DNA of 64,000 bases from Apricaphanius iberus (GCA_028564705.1 JAPXFQ010002738.1:1240001-1304000), one strand, 5' to 3'; shown: positions 12,268-24,861, counted from the first letter of the stretch. Numbers and translations are program-made. The notes: a model not told the origin generated them from the letters alone.

Positions 12268-12515
12268 GTGTTTAAGCTGCCAAAAAAACCGAAGCAGCTA
12301 TGAGCTTTCAACCAGTGATGTCACTATTTGAGCACTGAGTCGATTTGTAGGAGAGGGAGGGGGAGCTTCTAGGATAGCAGAATTCAGGAGGGTTACTCAG
12401 ACATGCGTAAATTAAGCTAAAAACCACTCTGGTGGGGTTTTTTTAATGAGAAAATTGCATTATGAGATGGTTGAAAACTCCAAAACCTTTATTTTGCATG
12501 ATATAGCCCCTTTAA
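11939..12515 (+). mobile_element. TTAA-flanked MITE 'T1', deleted copy
   Basis: The ends TTAAAGGGACCATATCAT and ATGATATAGCCCCTTTAA are inverted repeats bounded by TTAA on both sides. TTAA is the target of piggyBac-type transposition. The longer relative at 28157-29191 has the same ends and most of the same internal sequence. This copy lacks the central ~450 bp and instead carries a 28-base poly-A run (12240-12267). Confidence 0.8.
12240..12267. repeat. Poly-A run, 28 bases
   Basis: An uninterrupted A run inside MITE T1. The corresponding place in the 28-29 kb copy has a much shorter A tract, so the expansion is post-insertion. Confidence 0.95.
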
Positions 12516-13035
12516 ATTTTATTATTAAAGATTAGAACTGACTGAACAATTAAAAATAACTAAAACAGTACAAGTGGACATAGCCAGAGTAGAAAACAGT
12601 AGAATCACTTGAAAACAGTCGGTGTTAATGTTACAATTGTTTAACTAATACTTCACCCATATTTGAGGAAAAAACATGCTTAAATCACTTTGCAGTCGTT
12701 TTTATCATTTAGACAGCCTGGTCTCCAAACTGTACTTGAATGCAGCTTTGGCAGCTGTTGGGAAAAACCCCTTCTCATCAACGTGGACTCTTCCAACATG
12801 CGTTTTATCCAGAATACAGAGTTTGGTGTGATTGGATGCTACTGGTAGCCATAAGTTTCCTTACAGCTTGTTATGGACCTTATTGCTGTTGAAAGATGCG
12901 TTCGATGATAAAGTTCTGGTTTGGTCCATCTTACTTTTTCTACTGTAGCTGTAGGAGTAACCAGGTAATTTTCCCAGTTAGCAGAGTTTAGCGATAGCTG
13001 GGGGTCCTTTCTGGTTTGTTCTGGTGTCACTGTTT

Positions 13036-14459
13036 ATAGTTTCCCTGACAGAAATATCCTAAATTAAATGCAGTTTTCTTTCAATGCACCACACATAAAT
13101 GATTCCTCCTTTTTATGCACTCTTTTGACTTATCTCTCCCCTCACAGTGAAAGATGCATCTCTGAATCGTATAAAAAAAAAAAAAAATTGTCTTTTTTTT
13201 TTTTCAACAAACTTAATTCATCACCAGGTTGAAATGTGTATTTTTCTGATCTGGCTGAACATTTGAAGGGGGATCTCTCTGTGAGGCATTGGAAAGCCTC
13301 CCGCTGAGAGCTTATCAAAATGTCCCGACTAACATCGAGCGGAGAACAGAGGCTCTTTGGATCGCCTCCGCATTGAGCTGCACCCAGAGGGTCGACGACA
13401 AAAGTGCTCCTGAATTCACAACGAGCAGAGAAATAATCTGTTTAGAGAACAAAAACCCGAATATTTAGCTCGATAAGTTCTGGACTAATACAGCAGCAGG
13501 CCCGGGCGATTAACCCAGCATCAGGGAGAAAACGTTCATCCTCTCCTCTGTTCATCCCGAAGTCATCTTCCCCTAACCGTGTTTGAACCCTCTGAAGGTC
13601 AGCAGCTGCGCATTGATCCCGGCTGGCCGCCTCCACCGTGCTTCACGCTGTACAGGCTTTTTATAACCAGACGGGCCGACAGAACCGCGGCCTGCTGGTC
13701 CCTCGGAGTTCCTTACATCTCTAACCCTCGGTCTGTTCTTTGTCCTCCTGGATGACACACACGGCGCTGCATCAAGTGTGTGTTTTAGTGGTGATACCCT
13801 CCAGCCTTCCACATGTACATCCTCTTCAGTAATCGATATTCTGCAGTGGAGCTCCTCAGCCTGCTCTAATTTTCTGCACACTGTATGCATGTGTGTGTTT
13901 GTTTCCCCAGCTCACCTCTTATCAATAACCCCCCCCCCCCCAAAAAGAAATCAATCTCCAAGAGCCAGATGCCGTCTGAATGATGGGGGGGGGGGTTCCT
14001 GTTAACCGCAATACCTGCCTGCGTCCTCCTCAATGCCAGATCGTAAATTCCTCACATTTACCACCAGGTCCATCACGCTGGGCTCAGATTTATTCCCCCA
14101 CTTCCTGTGCATGCATCTTACGTGTTCTGCTGCGGCACGGAGCTCGCATTCTGGAATCCGTTTCAGCCGCTCAGAGAGAGAGAGATAACCCCGCTGACCC
14201 GCTGTAACCGCAGCTGAATCTCTCGCCAGAAGCTATCTTCACGCTAAACCGATTCCTACTGAGACCAGATAATTGAGTTGGAGAAACAACGGTGAACACT
14301 GTGATCCAGCTGTGGATCAGGGTCGCCCTCGCTTTGTCTGAGGCAACGGTTGCAGGTTAGAGCCCCCACTTAAACCATAATTTAGAGAAATATATTAGGA
14401 ACAGTTTCTAACTAAACATATATACATTATTTTTGCTTTTAGAATCGTTTTTGTGAGAA
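13036..14459. other. Non-repetitive sequence, GC-richer from ~13250 to 14330
   Basis: No transposon ends and no convincing exon. The stretch at 13250-13420 and the one around 13440-13890 are repeat-free and of balanced composition, so they may be conserved non-coding sequence. The open frames at 13573-13890 and 13778-14005 overlap on opposite strands and have no domains. Confidence 0.4.
13929..13995. repeat. Opposed C-run and G-run
   Basis: A run of about 12 C near 13929-13940 and a run of about 11 G near 13984-13995 lie ~44 bases apart. On one strand they could pair as a C:G stem. Confidence 0.85.
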
Positions 14460-16079
14460 TGCCAGACCGGAAGTGAGATAACGTCAGGGAGTCCTGTGAG
14501 CTCATTCAATAGAAAACTATGGATTTTAATGTCGACTTTGACACTGAATAAATGTTAAACATTTACAACTACACGTAAGATTGAACACAACCATACAGCC
14601 ATGATCCTGCTGCCTACCCCAGATAACTCAGAGAGACGAGGAGGAGACGCAATAAAACCAACGCTAGCCGACGCTAACGGTTAGCCTCGGTGCTACAAGT
14701 TAGCTTTACTGTTTCTTTTACACCCCACGCATCATGTCCATTCTAATATTTGATAGTAAACTTTCAGCTAAGCTGGTAATTAGCAGATGTACGACAAAAG
14801 ACTTACTTTCCACTGGAAGTCTCAGCAGCACGTTTTACTCGCGTATTCAGCTGCTCGGCCCTTTCAGGGAAGCAGCTGTCACCGAAGGAGCCCGAAATCA
14901 TGCGAGCTCAGCAAAACCACGCGTGGTTTCATCAGTAAACGCAACAACAAGCAGGAAAAAAGACTACAAAATGGCTCCAAAAGGTCTGTGTTTTATGTTC
15001 TGTCCTTTTCACATTCCCCTATAAGTCTATGTTATGTCAGGGAATATACAAAATCCCTCCAAGTGCAAAAGAATAATGTTGGTGGCGATCCGAGGTAGCG
15101 TAGACCCTCCCAGGACACACTGACTTCTCATGGGGCCCCACAGGTAGTAAAGTAAAGCTACCGGAAAGAAGCACCTTTGTTTTATTTTTAAAGTTCCCGG
15201 ATGCCGAGCCGTCTGACTTCCTGTCTTCCCCTATACAAAATGTCGACATTTACACGTTTCACAGGCGTAGCGCGTAGAAAATAGGACTGACGCGTATATT
15301 TAGAAAAGTGCTGCGACGTGACGCTCCTGTGACGGGGCAAATTCGAGCTGCTTTCGCCTCCGGTGGAAAGGATTATTATTGATTACAGCGGCGGCTAAAA
15401 GCTGCTGCCGCGTCCGGTGGAAAGGAGGGGTGACAAAGCAGAGATCCGGTCTGCGTAGAGCTGAGCTTCTGTTAGATCCGGTCGGGTTTTCATCCCGGCT
15501 GCTGCAGTTAGAAGCAGCTTGCAGACAAAGGTCCCGTGAAGCTGTTAGTCTATGATCTTTGCCTCAATATAAACTCTGTCACATTGCTGGTATTTTAATT
15601 CTCTGGTCTGAAGCGAGCGCCATAAATTTCAAGGTTTTTCCATAGCCAAAGCACAAGTTGATGGCAGTTTAGTTGCGTAAAATGCAGGCAGCCGGATACG
15701 AAAGATGCTGCCTGTTTTGTTGTTTTCCATTGGAAATGGGCTACGTGTCCCAATAGGCTGGTGTTTTTACAGCAAACCCAATAATTTACCATTTTTTAAG
15801 ACAAATGATCACAATCCAAAGCTATTGAACACACTGATTCTTGATAACACAACTGCAGGATCTGATGACTAGAAACTGAGAAAGCAGAGCACAGCAATAC
15901 GACTCCCCCAGGTCAAGATTATGAAACTTTTAAAGGAACATATTTGAGGTTATGCATGGTTAAATTTAAATTAACCGAAATAAATATTTCAAATTGTAAT
16001 TTTTTACAACGTTTTATATGCATATTAGCAAGTGTTTAACCTGCAACCTGCGCTTTAAGTTTTTAAACACTTGCTTTCA
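14460..16079. other. Probable old repeat-derived sequence, unclassified
   Basis: Words such as CCGGAAGTGA, CTATAAGTCTATG and duplicated CTCCGGTGGAAAGGA (15358, 15412) suggest one or more decayed DNA transposons. I could not find paired termini. The overlapping plus-strand frames at 14734-15098 have no known domain. The CpG density around 15240-15480 is raised, but there is no promoter or donor that I can support. Confidence 0.35.
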
Positions 16080-18045
16080 ACGTGGTGAGTAACATCTACG
16101 AAAGCTGAAACGCAGCGTACGGCCACTGTTGTAGTCGACGTTTTTTCGTTTCCACCGGACACCTAAGCGGCTCATAACGGCTGTTAAATGTGAAACAAAG
16201 TGAATTTCAGCCATTGTGGTCAACGTATTCTGTTTTTTTTTTTTGGGACGTGAAGGGGCGGGTAATGTCTACGAAGCATTATAACGCAGCAAATGTTATG
16301 GTCATTGCGTATGTTTCCAATAGCAGGGCGTAGCGTCCATTAAGCGTAAAACGCAGCGAATTGCTGCCATTATAGTCACTGTGTTATTTTTTTTCCAGAT
16401 GCATAAGCGGCGCGTAATGTCTACGAAGCGTAAAATGCAGCTGACAGGCGTTGGTATAGTCTGTTTGTTTCCACAGTGTAAGCGGCGAAGCGTAGCATAC
16501 ATCTGTTAGCCGCCGATATCTTCAACACGTCTTTTTCTCCAGACACATAAGCGACCAATTAACTCCCACGAAGTCTAACACACAGCTGTTAGCCAGCGTT
16601 GTAGCAAGCGTGTTTGTTTCCCCCGGACACGTAAGCAGCACGTAACGTCTACGAAGTGAAATTTTGCCTTTGTGGTCGGCTTGTTTTCACCGTACGCGTT
16701 AGTGGTGAGTAACATCTACGAAGCGAAATAAGCAGCTGATAGCAAATAGGTCATTGTGTCCATTTCCACTAGACCCGTAAGTGTAAAACGCAGCGAATTG
16801 CTGCCATTATAGTCAACTTGTCCATTTCCACCGGATGTGTAAGCGGTGCGTAATGTGTACGAAGCGTAATTACTGCCATTTAGGGCAGAACGATTTTGGA
16901 AAATAATCTAATTGCGATTTTTTTTTTTCTTCAATATTGCGATTGCGATTTAATGTGCAGTTATTTTAATGGGGCTTTTGTCATGCATTTTTTAATTAAT
17001 GCAATCAAAAATATTGTGTATTATAAACAGATTTTTACACATAATTTATTCTATTCCATAAGATTAGTTACTTATTTTAAGACAAAAGCAAATATTAACA
17101 ACGTTATCTACTTTTAATCGTCACACTCGATGGTCATCGGTGTCGTTCTGCAATCACGGTTTTCTTCCTTTTGATCCCAGCTAATAATTCCCTCCGGCTG
17201 CAATGTTTTCCTCCGTGTGGTTATCCAGGAAGTAGGATGCTTGAAGCAACAAGCTCTGATTTTTAATTCTCCATCGATCTAATGCACTTTCAGACTCTGG
17301 TATGGCTCCGTAGAGCGGTTTGATCTCAGGTCAGTTGTTGCAAAATTCTCCGCTGTTTTCGGTGCGGCTTTAACTTTCTGTCGGCATTTTTTATACAGCG
17401 CAGGTAAAATGTGCGGTAAAAAATAGCACGAGTTATTTCCATGTGCCGTTCGGTCAGCGATCCCTGTCGGCTGGAAGTTTATTTACTGGAAATTTAAACA
17501 CTGGTGGTGGTCAGTTTAGCCGTGCACCTTTCATATATGGTGATGTGTTGTTTTTAGGTGTTGATAAAGGTTCGTACTGTGGCCTACCTCGTGAGGCAGC
17601 AACAATACCAAGACGGGTTCTGCATTACCTGGTGTTGCGCAGCATCAACGTTTTCATAGCAGATATCATTTCTCACAACTGATGTACTTTTCCTCTTTGG
17701 TACCAAATATTGTGCAGTGTTGGATTCTGTTAAGCTTTTGGTCATTTTATAACGGGTTAAAGTGCAGCGTTTCCTTCTCTCCCTGCATTGTTTGAGCTGT
17801 TTGCAACGTGACTTTAGCAGATATGTTTACATCAAGTCAAATGGCAGCCTTTGCGATTAGGAAATCGCATTTTACCAAATTGCGATTTAATTGCAAATGT
17901 AATTAATCGTTCAGCCCTAGTGCCATTGTGGTCAAAGTTTTCGTTTCCTCCAGACGAATGGGCGGCCCGTAACGTCTACAAAGCGTTACACACAGCTATT
18001 AGCTGCTGTTACAGTAAACACGTCGGTTTCCTGTGAAAATAACAG
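16080..18045. repeat. Degenerate minisatellite of ACGTCTACGAAGCG-type units
   Basis: Roughly 100-bp units recur irregularly. Each has a version of GTAATGTCTACGAAGCG, then CGCAGC..TGCCATT.TAGTC, then GTTTCCACCGGACAC. The array is CpG-rich and diverged, with unit lengths varying. It is broken at 16881-17919 by a hAT insertion and resumes for about 125 bp after it. Confidence 0.75.
16881..17919 (+). mobile_element. Non-autonomous hAT element (1039 bp) with target duplication
   Basis: The left end TAGGGCAGAACGATTTTG and the right end ATTAATCGTTCAGCCCTA are inverted repeats of the AGGGCTGAACGATT type. CTGCCATT precedes it and GTGCCATT follows it, 7 of 8 identical, a hAT-size target duplication. 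The target lies within a minisatellite unit, and rejoining the flanks restores the unit phrase TGCCATT-GTGGTCAA. No transposase is encoded. The small frames inside are unrecognised. Confidence 0.9.
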
Positions 18046-19272
18046 AGGAAGGTCTCATATTTCTGTCACCGTTTAAAAAAAGAAAATGGTTAAATTGGAA
18101 AATATTCAGTCAACCTTACAGTTTCATGCTAATCCCCCCAAATCTAACTCACTTTCATAGATTTACTAACTTGTACTATCGAATTTATTTTTAAATATCC
18201 CTGATTTATAAAAGAAAATAAATCAAATCAGTTTCATAGATCCACTAACGCCAAATTTCTGTACCAACTGTTTCAGGTTTCTTTTCGACAGGCGATAATA
18301 TGACCTAAAGTCTGAACTTGGTGGCGTTTTTTTAGACTTAATTTCTTGTCTTTCTGTTAAAAATTATTCTGTTTTCTGGTTAATAAAGAGAAGAGCCGGG
18401 CATCGATTTTAGATTCTAAGATCTGATTGATTTTAGGGATTTTCATTAGAATCAATGCAGAATTTTTTTCCAAAAGTTCTCGTTTCTCCACATAGTCCAT
18501 CATCAGTCTTGGCCGGATTTTACAGAACCTCTGAAAACAGTTCACGCATGTTTGCCCACTTTAACTTCCACTATTTTCTGTCTGAAAAAGTCCTAAGTCA
18601 AGTTAATGCTTCCATGGCAACAACAACAAACATATCATCGTTTGCTGTGTTGAAACCGTACCGCCAGTCTGTAAATGCTACGAAATCTGAAATGATGACG
18701 ATGGTGGCGGTGGCTTGGTTTCCCTGGAAACCACCAAACATGCCGGGGAAATATTAAAAGGAGGAGAGTGGAGAGAATGACCTTCCTTCACTTCTAATAG
18801 CTGCACAACGAACACGCATGTTGAGAGCGGCGAGGGTGGAGCTGGAACAGTGTGGGTGGTGGCGGTTGGAGGTGGCAGCAGGAGATGGGGACGGTGTTGG
18901 CCTGGTGATGGGATAGGCGGGGGAGGGAATAACGAGGGGAAGATGGGGGTGCGGCAGGCAGGTGGAAGGGTGCCAGTATGAAAGCTCGGCTTCAGGGTCC
19001 AGCTCTGCACCATCAGGGTAAAACAAAGAAGACAAAGAGAATGATGGGAACAGGAAAGCAACCCCCCCCCCCCTTCCACCAAAACCCACAGAAAAACCCT
19101 GAGACGACGCCCACTTGTGTTGATATTTTAAACTGGATACGTGGAAAGTTGCTTTTAGGAAGGAAAATAACCAAACACAAGTGATATGCACACTTTCACG
19201 AGAATATGTGTGGATTAATCCTGGTTTAAAAGGGTCAGAAACCAGCTATAATCAAGTTGTTCATGTATAATT
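18046..19272. other. Unassigned sequence with a G-rich block
   Basis: From about 18690 to 19080 the plus strand is G/purine-rich, ending with a C run near 19062. The opposite-strand frames (18678-19082 and 18754-19191) are overlapping proline/serine-rich translations of this biased composition. Neither shows a domain, so I do not call them genes. Confidence 0.45.
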
Positions 19273-19720
19273 CAGGTGTAACGGTACATGTATTAATATG
19301 TGTCGGTGAAGTAACGAATCCAGCTGTTTTTTACTTGAACAGATGCTGAAAGTTAGTGTGAGGAACTTTGGGGGAAGGGCAAAGTCTTCTACAGGACAAC
19401 TATAAAACGTGACACCGAAACAAAATGAAGAGGACTCCCAGCTATCACTAAAACTCTGCTGTTTGGGACCATTAGTGGCTTCTGATGCAGCTTCAGTAGA
19501 AAAAGAAAGATGGACCGAACGAGAACTTTGTCAGTGAATTTTCCAACAGCTGCCCAAGCTGCATTCAGGTACAGCTGGGAGCTCATGTTTAATTCTCAAA
19601 TATGGGCAAAGTATTATTTAAACATTTCCAAAAATTAAAACTGACCGCTTTCAAGTCGGTCTATTTTTCTACTCTGGCTATGTCCGCTTGTACTATTTAA
19701 TTTATTTTTAAATATCCATG

Positions 19721-19772
<52 letters not shown>

Positions 19773-19934
19773 TCGAATTACTTTCATGAATGGAAGGGAA
19801 GCCATTTCAGCAAAGAAGGTTCTTTGCTTAATGCTGATCAAAGTAAAAATAAAATCTTATGCACATTTTATTTTTTATGATTAAAATGGACTCAAAAACG
19901 AACCGTAACTTTTTGTGTACAGTTACACACCTAG
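19273..19934 (-). mobile_element. Element 'Q', copy 2 (662 bp)
   Basis: The left end CAGGTGTAACGGTACA and the right end TGTACAGTTACACACCTAG are inverted repeats. The internal block TTCTACTCTGGCTATGTCC (19668-19686) is the reverse complement of the block near 12570 in copy 1, so this copy is inverted relative to copies 1 and 3. A GTATA word flanks each end (19265, 19936), a possible remnant of a target duplication. It contains a TA microsatellite at 19729-19766. Confidence 0.75.
19729..19766. repeat. (TA)n microsatellite
   Basis: Roughly 19 TA units inside element Q copy 2. Confidence 0.95.
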
Positions 19935-22830
19935 TGTATAGGTTTCAGAAAATGTGGAATCCCCCGAAGCAAGTTTTATTGCATCCTTTGCACAGCCTTT
20001 GCAATTTAAAAAAAACACACTTTTATTCCTACTAACTAATAATCTCCTCTTTCACAGTTGTTTTAAATGAGCTAGTCTGAAAATCCCTTCTCATCAACAG
20101 GGGATTCCTACAACATGCATTTTATCCAAATCAGGAGTTTGGGTCGAATGGATGGTTTTTGATTTTTTATCATCACAAGTTGAAGGATTTTGGTTTTCTT
20201 TGCCTTATAGTAATGGGAAACGGGTTTTAAATTTGTATATAAATGGTCTTAAAAAGACTTTAACTTGAAGAAACTTGTAGGAACCCTGGCTTAGCGTACT
20301 GCCGTAAAAAGGAAACTCTTCCGGAAAAATATACTCTCTGCTCTTTTGGTTTTCACTCTGAAGTGATGATGCCTTGAACTCCCTGCAAAAACCCACCTCC
20401 TTAATACTAGATAAATACTCTTGTCTTCAGGGGAAATTTACTAGAAACAAGTGAAATTATCTGTCCATGTATGGGGTTATAACGATACCCGCTTGAGATG
20501 AAACTGAAAAGAAACATTGCCTCTGAAAATAAAATTTGGCGTTGAAGAATATAATTGTAACTGAAAATCTTAATTTTGAATCTTAAATGAATGTAGTGAA
20601 AATGTCTGTATTTATTAAACTTCTGTACACATTAATTTCACGCATATTTGCCTTTTTTTATACGTATTTTGTACTTTATATTATGTGTTAAATGAAAGAA
20701 ACAAACAAAACAGTGAAGTGAAGCAGGCGTTTAACTTTTCAAGTAGGGCCATGTTTGTTTCAGCAGCTTTTTTTCCCCACTGAATGGACAAATTTATCAA
20801 TTTCTGATCTTTTTTTTTTAATCTAGAACATTTCAAGAAATCCGGGAGGTGAGAACATATGTTTTCTACGCACTGAAAGTAATTTATGAACAAATTTTAT
20901 TGATGTATTACGCTGAAAGCGATGGATGTGATTGTATTGACGGATCGACTCGCCTCCTTTAGTTTTCCTCGTGGTTTTGTATAGATTAACGCTTGAAGGG
21001 ACCCGATCAGAGCGGGTTCGTGTGACTACCTGCAGAACCTCGAGGCCGCGAGCACCTGGAAGAAAAGACGGATGATTCAAAGAGAGAAACGGCTGAACTT
21101 TCTGGAAGGAGGCGAAGCGAGGAGAGGAGATGAGCCGGGGCAGGATGGAGATGATTCCTTCCGTTTGTCCGGTGGTTAACTTGATTAGATTCGGACTGCA
21201 GAACCGGATCCGGCTGTTTTTATTGTGAAAATATTGGAAAAAACACACACACACACACAGGTTTGTTTAAATCAGATCATTGTTTAGAGCAGAGCAACAA
21301 GTTAGACGCGGTTTTGAGTTGTTGTAGAGGAGCAGAATCAGAGATCATTACGCAATTTATTTGCAGGGAAAGGACATGTCTTGTTATATTTGATCATGAA
21401 TGTGGAATTGTTTGAGAAGATTCTGGCATCTGCTGCTTTAAATCAGGGATATTTCAGATCCGCTGCACGGCCACATGGTGGTTAGACGTTTGTTGTTTCT
21501 GCAGGTTTCGGACTTTTCCCATCTCCAGCCACTGGCTTCTATTGAAGACATAATATGTAAAAAATAAACGTACTGAATATTGTCTTTATTGTTTATCTAT
21601 ATGAACTATGTGTAGCCCAGAGTCAGACGACAGCAGTGGCGTTCACGTGGGGAATTATACCTTCTTCTTCTGTTTTCTTTTTTACCACAATGTAGCTTTG
21701 AAATCAGTTTTATTTCTTTAGTTTCTCAAATTTTGTCAGTTTTGAAAAGTATTAGAAAAGTAAAAGAAGTTCAGCTGTAACAGCAGCAAAGTGAAGTATA
21801 ATAGAAGCATTTAGCACATGAGTTTTGGATTGGAAAATAAAGGACATTTTCAGACACGGGCCGTCCTGGTACCCAAACCAAGCTCTAGTATTCGCGAAAA
21901 AATTCCCGCTCTCACGTCGGCCGTTTTTTGTTGCACAATTTACTCAGGTGCTTTAGTGACCTCTAACATTTGAATATTTGACACTGCAACGTTCATGAAA
22001 ACCTTTGAGTTACGCCGGCCACACTGGCAGACATGTAGGACAGCGTAGTCTCAACCTACAGATCTATATCTATTTATAGTGGCTGGTATGAATATATACA
22101 TATTTTTTCTTACTAAACATTTTGGCTCTTACGTTTTAACTTCTTAAATTTACGCCAAATAATTCTCCTTAAATGCAGATGAACACCATTTAATGCCTCG
22201 TAGAGTATTATGTTGTCAGTAAAACGTGCTACATTATCACTTCTTATGTAGAATATATTTGAATGAATGATAAAATAAGAAATAATCTTATTTAGTTAGA
22301 ATTAAATGTGCGTTTTATGTATCTGTTTACGTCCAACTTCAACCCCCATATTGTGCCTGTCGCTCTGTCTAGGCCCCGCCCCCTTCCCTTTTAATTACAG
22401 CCCGGTTTTTATTTTTGATCCGATACCCCAAGATCATCATTGGCCCATATTTAGCCCCCTTTAAAAACGATCTGGTTACACCGCTGCTCAGCAGTATTTT
22501 AAGCAACAATGTTTAACCCTCGCATAGTCCTGCCTCGGTGTTCAGAGGCAGAGCGAACGGGACTTTCTGACCCCAACAGGATAGCTTGTAGTTCATAAGG
22601 GCAGGAGGTCCCCGCGAGGACATTACACAGAACAATAGTCGCACTTAAACAGCGGGTACGGCAGATGGCACCTAGCGGATTCTGGGGTCGTTCTGACCCC
22701 AAAAGAAAAACGGGAATTTGGAGGATTAGTTCATAACACTGAATTAAAACCAACGTAAGAGATAGTTGTTAGATGGACAGATACACGCTCAGGGACATTC
22801 TTGTTGTCTGTCTTTTTTCTTTTCTTTAAC
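19935..22830. other. Unassigned, mostly AT-rich sequence
   Basis: A 75-bp scrap of element Q (CCCTTCTCATCAACA type) lies at 20087-20160. The segment 20940-21250 is GC-richer and non-repetitive, with a 143-codon minus-strand frame (20823-21254) lacking any domain. At about 22510-22710 the words TTTAACCCTCGCATAGTCC and TTCTGACCCCAA occur, suggestive of an old piggyBac-type scrap without a proven second end. A short CA run lies at 21243-21260. No gene is supported. Confidence 0.4.
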
Positions 22831-24293
22831 CATGTCCTGAGAATGACACAAATATTAGTTTTTTACAAATTTTGCTGCTAAACTGTTTTTAGATCTTCTT
22901 TTCAGTTGATTCTGTGATGTACTGAAAAATAATTACAAGCACCTCATATATTTCAAAGGCTTTTATCGACAATTACGTGACATTTATGCAAAGAGTCGGT
23001 ATTTGCAGTGCTGGCCCTTCTTTTTCAGGACCTCTGTAATTCGACTGGGCATGCTCTCAATCAACTTCTGGGCCAAATCCTGACTGATAGCAACCCATTA
23101 TTTCATAATCACTTCTTGGAGTTTGTCAGAATTAGTGGGTTTTTGTTTGTCCACCCGCCTCTTGAGGATTGACCACAAGTTCTCAATGGGATTAAGATCT
23201 GGGGAGTTTCCAGGCCATGGACCCAAAATTTCAACGTTTTGGTCCATGAACCACTTAGTTATCACTTTTGCCTTATGGCACGGTGCTCCATCGTGCTGGA
23301 AAATGTTTTGTTCTTCACCAAACTGTTGTTGGATTGTTGGAGGGTGTTTTGGTACCATTCTTTATTCATGGCTGTTTTTGGGCCAAATTGTCCCTTGGAT
23401 GAGAAGCAACCCCACACATGAATGGTCTCAGGATGCTTTACTATTGTCATGACACAGGACTGATGGTAGCGCTCACCTTTTGTTCTCCAGACAAGCCTTT
23501 TTCCAGATGCCCCAAACAATCAGAAAGATGCATCATGGGAGAATCTGACTTTGCCCCAGTCCTCAGCAGTCCATTCACCAAACTTTCTGCAGAACATCAA
23601 TCTGTCCCTGATGGTTTTTTGGAGAGAAGTGGCTTCTTTGCTGCCCTTCTTGACACCAGGCCATCTTCCAAAAGTCTTCGCCTCACTGTGCGTGCAGATG
23701 CGCTCACACCTGCCTGCTGCCATTCCTTAGCAAGCTCTGCACTGGTGGCAGTCCGATCCCACAGCTGAATCCTCTTTAGGAGACGATCCTGGCGCTTGCT
23801 GGACTTTCTTGGACGCCCTGAAGCCTTCTTAACAAGAACTGAACCTCTTTCCTTGAAGTTCTTGATAATCCTATAAATTGCTGATTTAGGTGCAAAATTT
23901 AGTAGCCACAATATCGTTACCTGTGAAACAATTTTATGCAACGCAATGATGGCTGCACGTGTTTCTTTGCAGGTCACCATGGTTACCAATGGAAGACCAA
24001 TGATTTCAAGCATCACCCTCCTTTTAACATGTCAAGTCTGCCATTCTAACCCAATCAGCCTGACATAATGATCTCCAGCCTTGTGCTCGTCAACATTCTC
24101 ACCTGAGTTAAAAAGACGATTACTGAAATGATCTCAGCAGCTCCTTTAACAACAGCAATGAAATGCAGAGGAACTTTCATGGCAAAGAAGGACTAAGCAA
24201 TTAATCTGATCACTGTTCATAACATTCTGGAGTTTATGCAAATTGCTATTATAAAAACTTAAGCAGCAACTTTTCCACTTTGCCACGACTGTA
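22831..24293 (-). mobile_element. Tc1/mariner element, decayed, near full length (1463 bp)
   Basis: Read on the minus strand it starts at 24293 with TACAGTCGTGGCAAAGTGG, a Tc1-type terminal repeat. It ends near 22831 with the inner part of the same repeat (GAGAATGACACAAATATTAG read on plus). The length and layout, with one transposase gene between terminal repeats, are normal for Tc1. The right-hand repeat in plus orientation has lost its outermost bases. The gene inside is broken. Confidence 0.85.
22984..24016 (-). pseudogene. Tc1-family transposase pseudogene
   Basis: The transposase would cut and paste its element through a DDE nuclease. Pieces in several frames align in order: an N-terminal DNA-binding part with the GRPR-like motif SGRPRKSS (24016-23597), the WTAEDWGKVRFSHDASF catalytic start (23723-23520), a TIHVWGCFSSKGQ segment (23519-23262), and [11 protein letters not shown] followed by [11 protein letters not shown] (23358-23098). 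The C-terminus GQHCKYRLFA ends at 22984. Breaks: a frame change near 23.6-23.7 kb, a TGA between SF and LFG at about 23520, another frame change near 23.3 kb and a stop near 23.1 kb. The usual first catalytic aspartate (S-D in relatives) reads as histidine here (FSHD). The second D and final E remain, 35 residues apart. It is inactive. Confidence 0.9.
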
Positions 24294-24860
24294 CAAAGTC
24301 CAACAGATTTACTCTCTCAAGTTGAGCGCTACGGCTATTCCTGTATGAATGTGTGAGGAATCTTTATTAGAGGCTGCTGTGGGTTTTATTTGCTGACGTT
24401 ATGGACACAGAGACGAAAGATAAGAATAAAATGCGAAGAAAAGAGAGCGGGAACAAATAGTGAGAGTTGACGATAGAAGAAAGGAAAGAAAACTAGGAAA
24501 AACATCCGAGTCTGCTTACACAGAGAGGGGGAGAATAAAAAAACAAAAAACTAAACAACGACCAAAAACGGAGCAACACTGTCAAAACAAACAAGCAATG
24601 TGAACTACAACACAAAAACAACACATAAATATGGCTATAAAAATACAACAATGAAAAACTCAGGAATCTATTGATGATAACCTCATTCCAAGACTATATC
24701 TGTAGACACCGGAGTCCCCACACCTGTGTGTCGCTTTGACCAACGGGGTCCATCCTTTGTTGATCAATTTCTTCCTTTCAATTTTTAAAATACTAACATA
24801 TTCAATAGTGTTTTGTTTTTCATCGATTTTACATCATTTTCAATCCGAGCAAGCGGAACA
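24294..24860. other. Unassigned A-rich sequence
   Basis: An A-rich plus strand (about 24400-24660) without paired termini. No gene is visible. Confidence 0.4.
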
Positions 24861-24861
24861 G

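Larger units (their letters stand above)
11771..13035. mobile_element. Non-autonomous element 'Q', copy 1, split by a MITE
   Basis: It starts CAGTGGGGGTGTAACGGTAC. Related copies lie at 19273-19934 (opposite orientation) and at 44026-44325 plus about 45225-45440. Shared internal words are CATAGCCAGAGTAGAA, near 12575 here, and the block with TGTACTTGAATGCAGC near 12730. The right end is uncertain. It is interrupted at 11939-12515. The GTGTAACGGTACA terminus is a known type in fish non-autonomous hATs, from memory. Confidence 0.6.

Noticed and set aside
18678..19191. Two minus-strand frames of 134 and 145 codons, proline/serine-rich
   Set aside because: Overlapping frames over a G-rich plus strand, with no domain, splice context or promoter. 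The composition explains them.
20823..21254. 143-codon minus-strand frame
   Set aside because: No recognisable domain, no splice sites that fit, and its C-terminal half lies in AT-rich sequence.
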